Part shown: positions 60,676-64,000 of the stretch, piece by piece | How positions within the stretch are numbered: the stretch's first letter is position 1 | How the letters are laid out: every line of letters starts with the position of its first letter | Assembly (NCBI RefSeq): GCF_000214495.1 | Contig: NZ_AFIJ01000039.1 | Span: 1-64,000 of the forward strand | Reading direction: 5' to 3' | Origin: Megasphaera lornae | Lineage (GTDB): Bacteria > Bacillota > Negativicutes > Veillonellales > Megasphaeraceae | DNA: 64,000 nucleotides | The notes under the pieces: generated by a model | The model's input: only the letters and a program-made list of their open reading frames with translations | Database searches by the model: none | What the model was told of the DNA's origin: nothing | Program-made: the position numbers and the translations under genes

Positions 60676-61002
60676 TTATTCGCCATCTTTCTTTTTCCTT
60701 TTTTTAGGATGCGTTTTAATTTCTATATTACGACCGTTTTTCACAACTTCCAAGGAAATGTCTCCGATGCCGTCTTTATAATAGGCCAGTTTAATTTCCA
60801 ATAACAGATTCCCTACTTTTTCCTGCAAATCTTCATCAAAAAATTGCCGTCTGAATGCTGCCGCACTTTGTTTAGGCGCCGATTTATGTTTTTTTACAGA
60901 AGGTTGCTCCTCCCAAATCGCCGTTTCAAATGTTTCTTTTTCTTCTACCCCGGCAAACATTTCTGAAATATCTCGATTTTTAGGTATTTTAAACTTGCCC
61001 AT
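60676..61002 (-). CDS. Small soluble protein of unknown function
   Basis: A 108-residue cytoplasmic protein with no recognised family. The start MGKFKIPKNRDISEMFAG is followed by a Lys/Gln/Ala-rich linker and a C-terminal part (about 55-100) with a helix-strand pattern (EKVGNLLLEIKLAYYKDG, then DISLEVVKNGRNIEIKTH), ending in a basic KKRKKKDG tail. It sits 12 bases after the preceding gene. Function is unknown; its position suggests the same pathway as its neighbours. Confidence 0.6.
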   Translation of the reverse strand: MGKFKIPKNRDISEMFAGVEEKETFETAIWEEQPSVKKHKSAPKQSAAAFRRQFFDEDLQEKVGNLLLEIKLAYYKDGIGDISLEVVKNGRNIEIKTHPKKRKKKDGE

Positions 61003-61014
61003 TCGTATGCCTCC

Positions 61015-61923
61015 TTATGAATGCTCATCCGCTTCATCGGCCTTATCGGACGCTTCATGCATACTGTTTAACGTAATTTGAGAAAATTTTTGCGGAGTTG
61101 CATAAGTAGCAATTTTGGTAAATCCCTTTTTCAATCGACCGCGATAAGCGGCAATAACTTCCCCATTCGCATTCAATTCACCAATATAAATTTCCTGTCC
61201 GTCAATACCGATTAAGCGGAATTTCGAACCCACCGGCGAAATTTCTCGCCAACTACAGGAAATCCCGTCAAACATATACACTACACCGGTTTTTAAATTA
61301 TCATAAAAGAATGTGTCCGAATCATAAAACACGGCAATACGTCCGATGTTTTCCGCCTGTACGGGAATTCTCCTGGTCGCATAATTCGCATCGGTTCGAT
61401 AAATGCGATAGCGATTTTTCGCCACTTCCAATTTCATATAAATCACATTCGTCGCCGTGGAATACGCCACATCTATAATTTTACTGTCCCGCGGCGCATC
61501 TTTTATAGGCGTATCCAATTCCCGATCCGGATATAGCGGGTTATACTGTGCCAAATACACACCGAAGCGGTTATCTTTACCTCCTCGTCCATACGTAGCT
61601 AAAATTGCCAAATCCCGATCCGGCAACCATTCAAAAAACGATACTTTACGACCGTGCAGGCGAATACGCCGAGGAGCTTCTTTTTTTCCTGCTTCATAAA
61701 TAGAAATCGTATCTTCCACAATCGTTGCCATGAACCGCTTGTCATACGAATAATAAGATTGTCCGTTCGGCTCTCCCCCGAATCCCAATGCTTCCTGCTG
61801 ATTCGTACCGCCGATTTGAAACGCCGAGGTCGGCGCAAACAACACTTGATCCAAATATACATATACTGCCGCTTGACAGGCAATTCCCACTGCAAAAGCG
61901 ACAAGAACACTGCGAAGTTTCAT
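61015..61923 (-). CDS. Membrane-anchored propeller-like protein of unknown function
   Basis: A 302-residue protein with an N-terminal anchor or signal (about 5-26, VLVAFAVGIACQAAVYVYLD) and a periplasmic domain with repeated short strands ending in aromatic or charged turns (for example SYDKRFMATIVEDTISIYEA, then FFEWLPDRDLAILATYGRGG). This pattern is suggestive of a beta propeller. It has no recognised catalytic motif. It is 9 bases after the NAGPA gene and likely acts in the envelope. Confidence 0.62.
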   Translation of the reverse strand: MKLRSVLVAFAVGIACQAAVYVYLDQVLFAPTSAFQIGGTNQQEALGFGGEPNGQSYYSYDKRFMATIVEDTISIYEAGKKEAPRRIRLHGRKVSFFEWLPDRDLAILATYGRGGKDNRFGVYLAQYNPLYPDRELDTPIKDAPRDSKIIDVAYSTATNVIYMKLEVAKNRYRIYRTDANYATRRIPVQAENIGRIAVFYDSDTFFYDNLKTGVVYMFDGISCSWREISPVGSKFRLIGIDGQEIYIGELNANGEVIAAYRGRLKKGFTKIATYATPQKFSQITLNSMHEASDKADEADEHS

Positions 61924-61932
61924 GCCTTCCTC

Positions 61933-62877
61933 CTATTGCACAATAAAGGCCGTCGGAATCATCCGTTCCCCCAAAAGATCCGCCGGTTTATTGATCACCT
62001 TGCCGTTAAAAAACAGAGTGGAACTGGAACCGCCATCTAAATTAGCAGCAATAACGGCACCTTCTTCAAATAAAATATTTTGAATATCCCGTAACGTCGC
62101 TCCTACGGAGTATCCCGGTTGCCGACCGTCAATAACCAAAAAGAGAACGGTTCCGTCTTTACGTTGTCCAATAGCCGTTCTCGGTCCCACGCCCCAACCG
62201 CCGTCACCGCCGGTAATCATCTTTTTTCCGTTGACAATCAGTGCCGGACCGAAGGTAATCCCCTCCCGCACTCCCATGCGCACCAATTCCCCTTTACTAT
62301 AATTACCGGCAATAAGGTTGCCGTCTTCATTAAACCCTACAAACTCATTGACTTCCGAATCCGCCAAATTTCCGCCTAATAAAAATTTCCCGTCATGCAA
62401 AATAAATCCGTACGGACTGCGTCCGGTTCCCGTACCGTTGGCATCATAAAAACCGCCGGCATTGATTGCCGCTACGGCACCGGTACGCGTAGCAATCCCG
62501 CTGACCGTTTCTCCTTTTTCGCTCATATTGGCGGCCGTGGCCACGGTTACCCGTTTCGGATCGGGAATTTCCAGTAAAAATCCTTTAAATCGTTTGGCGT
62601 TAATGTGTTTTAAATTTAAAGACGTGTCCTTATTTTCTTTAAATTTAAACAATTTCTGTTTAGGAATGGTACTGATACCGCCTAAAATTTCTTCAATTTC
62701 CTCCTGTGAAAACAGCCATGTAATATATTGCGGATGCCGACTTTTTAATACCGCTCCCACCACGGTTCGTTTCAAATTGTCGAACGGTCCGAATAACACG
62801 ACAAATGGCGATGTCACACAAAAAAATAGAATAAGGACAAGTAAAAATTTTCCGATTGCTTGGAAGTATTTCTTCAT
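61933..62877 (-). CDS. Phosphodiester glycosidase (NAGPA/DUF2233) family protein
   Basis: This family removes covering sugars from phosphodiesters and occurs in exopolysaccharide-related proteins. The 314 residues have an N-terminal membrane anchor (about 10-30, LVLILFFCVTSPFVVLFG) and a C-terminal NAGPA domain (about 110-314). Typical stretches are AAINAGGFYDANG, VGPRTAIGQRKDGTVLFLVID, GRQPGYSVGATLRDIQNILF and AANLDGGSSSTLFFNG. The bacterial substrate is unknown, perhaps a cell-surface polysaccharide. It is the first gene of a four-gene operon. Confidence 0.85.
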   Translation of the reverse strand: MKKYFQAIGKFLLVLILFFCVTSPFVVLFGPFDNLKRTVVGAVLKSRHPQYITWLFSQEEIEEILGGISTIPKQKLFKFKENKDTSLNLKHINAKRFKGFLLEIPDPKRVTVATAANMSEKGETVSGIATRTGAVAAINAGGFYDANGTGTGRSPYGFILHDGKFLLGGNLADSEVNEFVGFNEDGNLIAGNYSKGELVRMGVREGITFGPALIVNGKKMITGGDGGWGVGPRTAIGQRKDGTVLFLVIDGRQPGYSVGATLRDIQNILFEEGAVIAANLDGGSSSTLFFNGKVINKPADLLGERMIPTAFIVQ

Positions 62878-62957
62878 TATTACCCTCTAATATCTCTGCA
62901 ATGCCTCTACGCATTACTGAATTTATCGTTTTAACCGCCCCTGTCGGCTCTACAAAA

Positions 62958-62996
62958 AAAGACAAAAAGCCGCTCCTGAGAAGTCACGGCTTCAGG
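62958..62996 (-). terminator. Weak intrinsic terminator after the dehydrogenase gene
   Basis: A GAAGCCG/CGGCTT stem (62967-62993) is followed by TTTTTGTCTTTTTTT on the minus strand. The stem is only six or seven bp, so termination may be partial and some read-through into the NAGPA operon is possible. Confidence 0.6.
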
Positions 62997-63000
62997 GTGA

Positions 63001-63978
63001 TTACATTTCTTCTACAAAGTGCGGACTGACTCGCGGCAAATTCTCCCGATTTCCTTCTAAAAATTGACGAATATATCGTTCCGCATCATCTCGTACTTGC
63101 ACATCCGCTTCCACAGAATGACAGCTGACATTCGGAGTCAATAAAAACTCCGGACGTGCAATCATTTTAAGCAACATCGGCCCGGGGTGTTCCATAGACA
63201 ACACATCCAGCGCCGCACTCCGAATATGACCGCCGTCAACAGCATGATATAACGCCGCTTCATCGGCCAATCCTCCCCGACAACAATTGACAAACATCGC
63301 GCCCCGCTTCATCTGTTCAAACTGTTCGTCTTGAAAAATATACTGCGTAGTTTCATCCAAAGGCATATGTAAGGAAATAAGATCACTCGTTTTTAACAGT
63401 TTATCAAAATCCACCGCCTGCACCTGATCCGCACGCATTACCTGTTCTTTAACAAACGGGTCATACGCCTGTACATGACAGCCGAATACTTTCATACGTT
63501 TAGCGACGGCCCGTCCTACATGACCATACCCTACCAACCCGATAATATTATGTTGTACCCGATGAATGGGCCAGGTCACCGAGCCGTACTGCCAACGATT
63601 ATGGCTGGAAATATCACTTTGATACTCCGGCAATTGCCGCAGCAACGCCAATATCATAGCACACGTATGGTCCGCCGAATCCTCTACACAGTACGACGTA
63701 TTATTCAATACCGTAATCCCCGATCGTTGAGCGGCCGCCACATCTACCGAATCACTGCGAGTAGATAAAATGACAATTAATTTTAAATCTGTTAATTTTT
63801 CCAACAAAGAAGCTCGGAGCGGTTCATGTTTGCAAATAATAATTTCCGCATCTTCCATAGCCTCCGCCATTTCCTCTTCCGTCATGGACGGGCAATACGT
63901 TACGCGCGCTATATCGCGCAACCTCTCGCCAAACTCATCTTCATCCTGACGACTTGTCAACACACTGATGTGATACAT
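63001..63978 (-). CDS. D-isomer-specific 2-hydroxyacid dehydrogenase family protein
   Basis: An NAD-dependent dehydrogenase family protein, 325 residues. The catalytic domain flanks a Rossmann domain with GLVGYGHVGRA (147-157) and Asp173 (AYDPF), pointing to NAD rather than NADP. Arg234 (NCCRGG) and Glu263 (SMEHPGP) match the family's catalytic Arg and Glu. The usual TPH catalytic His is replaced by Asn283 (LLTPNVSCHSVEA), with His287 four residues on. Substrate is unknown. The start follows an AAAGGGG site; the upstream context is beyond the window. Confidence 0.85.
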   Translation of the reverse strand: MYHISVLTSRQDEDEFGERLRDIARVTYCPSMTEEEMAEAMEDAEIIICKHEPLRASLLEKLTDLKLIVILSTRSDSVDVAAAQRSGITVLNNTSYCVEDSADHTCAMILALLRQLPEYQSDISSHNRWQYGSVTWPIHRVQHNIIGLVGYGHVGRAVAKRMKVFGCHVQAYDPFVKEQVMRADQVQAVDFDKLLKTSDLISLHMPLDETTQYIFQDEQFEQMKRGAMFVNCCRGGLADEAALYHAVDGGHIRSAALDVLSMEHPGPMLLKMIARPEFLLTPNVSCHSVEADVQVRDDAERYIRQFLEGNRENLPRVSPHFVEEM

Positions 63979-64000
63979 ATCACAGCCCCTTTTCTGAAAT

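Overview
The window looks like a chromosomal segment from a diderm, LPS-type Firmicute (class Negativicutes, Veillonellaceae-like; genus not determined). Grounds: Firmicutes-style gene content and order (PyrR-controlled pyr genes, str/S10/spc/alpha ribosomal clusters, class III fructose-1,6-bisphosphatase, KOW and L7Ae-type accessory ribosomal proteins), consensus sigma-A promoters and strong AGGAGG ribosome binding sites, combined with diderm traits (an outer-membrane secretin with a GspC/PilP-like partner) and fermentative, oxygen-avoiding traits (A-type flavodiiron protein, a very large 2-hydroxyacyl-CoA dehydratase activase-type protein). Almost every gene is on the minus strand; the only plus-strand genes are a CitMHS/NhaD-type transporter (48273-49712) and the large activase-like gene (51424-55752).

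Region by region, in plus coordinates: 1-269 is the start of a secreted protein cut by the window edge. 731-9369 holds lspA-rluD-pyrR-pyrB-pyrC-carA-carB, read right to left; a promoter plus a PyrR-type attenuator lies between pyrR and pyrB. 9435-10789 has a thiamine-binding-family protein, an MTH1-like Nudix hydrolase and a DUF3783 protein. 10886-25548 is the joined alpha, spc and S10 ribosomal operon from rpsJ through rplQ, including secY, adk, map, infA, rpmJ and rpoA. 25893-30428 is the str operon (L7Ae-like, rpsL, rpsG, fusA, tuf) with its own consensus promoter and terminator. 30669-38636 is rpoB-rpoC with a promoter and a terminator-like hairpin inside the leader. 38846-43531 holds tyrS, fbp and a flavodiiron protein, each with a recognisable promoter.

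The right-hand third is more accessory. 43672-47314 is a three-gene membrane module (DUF2157-like, GDYXXLXY-like, and a secreted/membrane protein of unknown function), in which the middle gene is split by a -1 frameshift exactly at an A7 slippery heptamer. 47530-47976 is a universal stress protein. 49977-50208 is a His-Gln-Lys tRNA operon with promoter and terminator, followed upstream by speE. 55863-57612 is an isolated secretin plus GspC/PilP-like pair. 57733-59990 is a polar amino-acid ABC transporter. 60139-62877 is a four-gene operon ending in uncharacterised membrane or soluble proteins and starting with a phosphodiester-glycosidase (NAGPA) protein. 63001-63978 is a D-2-hydroxyacid-dehydrogenase family protein whose usual catalytic His position is Asn.

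No CRISPR array, insertion sequence, prophage or rRNA gene was seen. The most interesting candidates are the slippery-site frameshift gene and its module, the tandem PyrR-like hairpins before pyrB, the terminator inside the rpoBC leader, the NAGPA operon, and the orphan secretin pair. All functional statements rest on reading of the sequence and remembered family motifs; no database search was possible.
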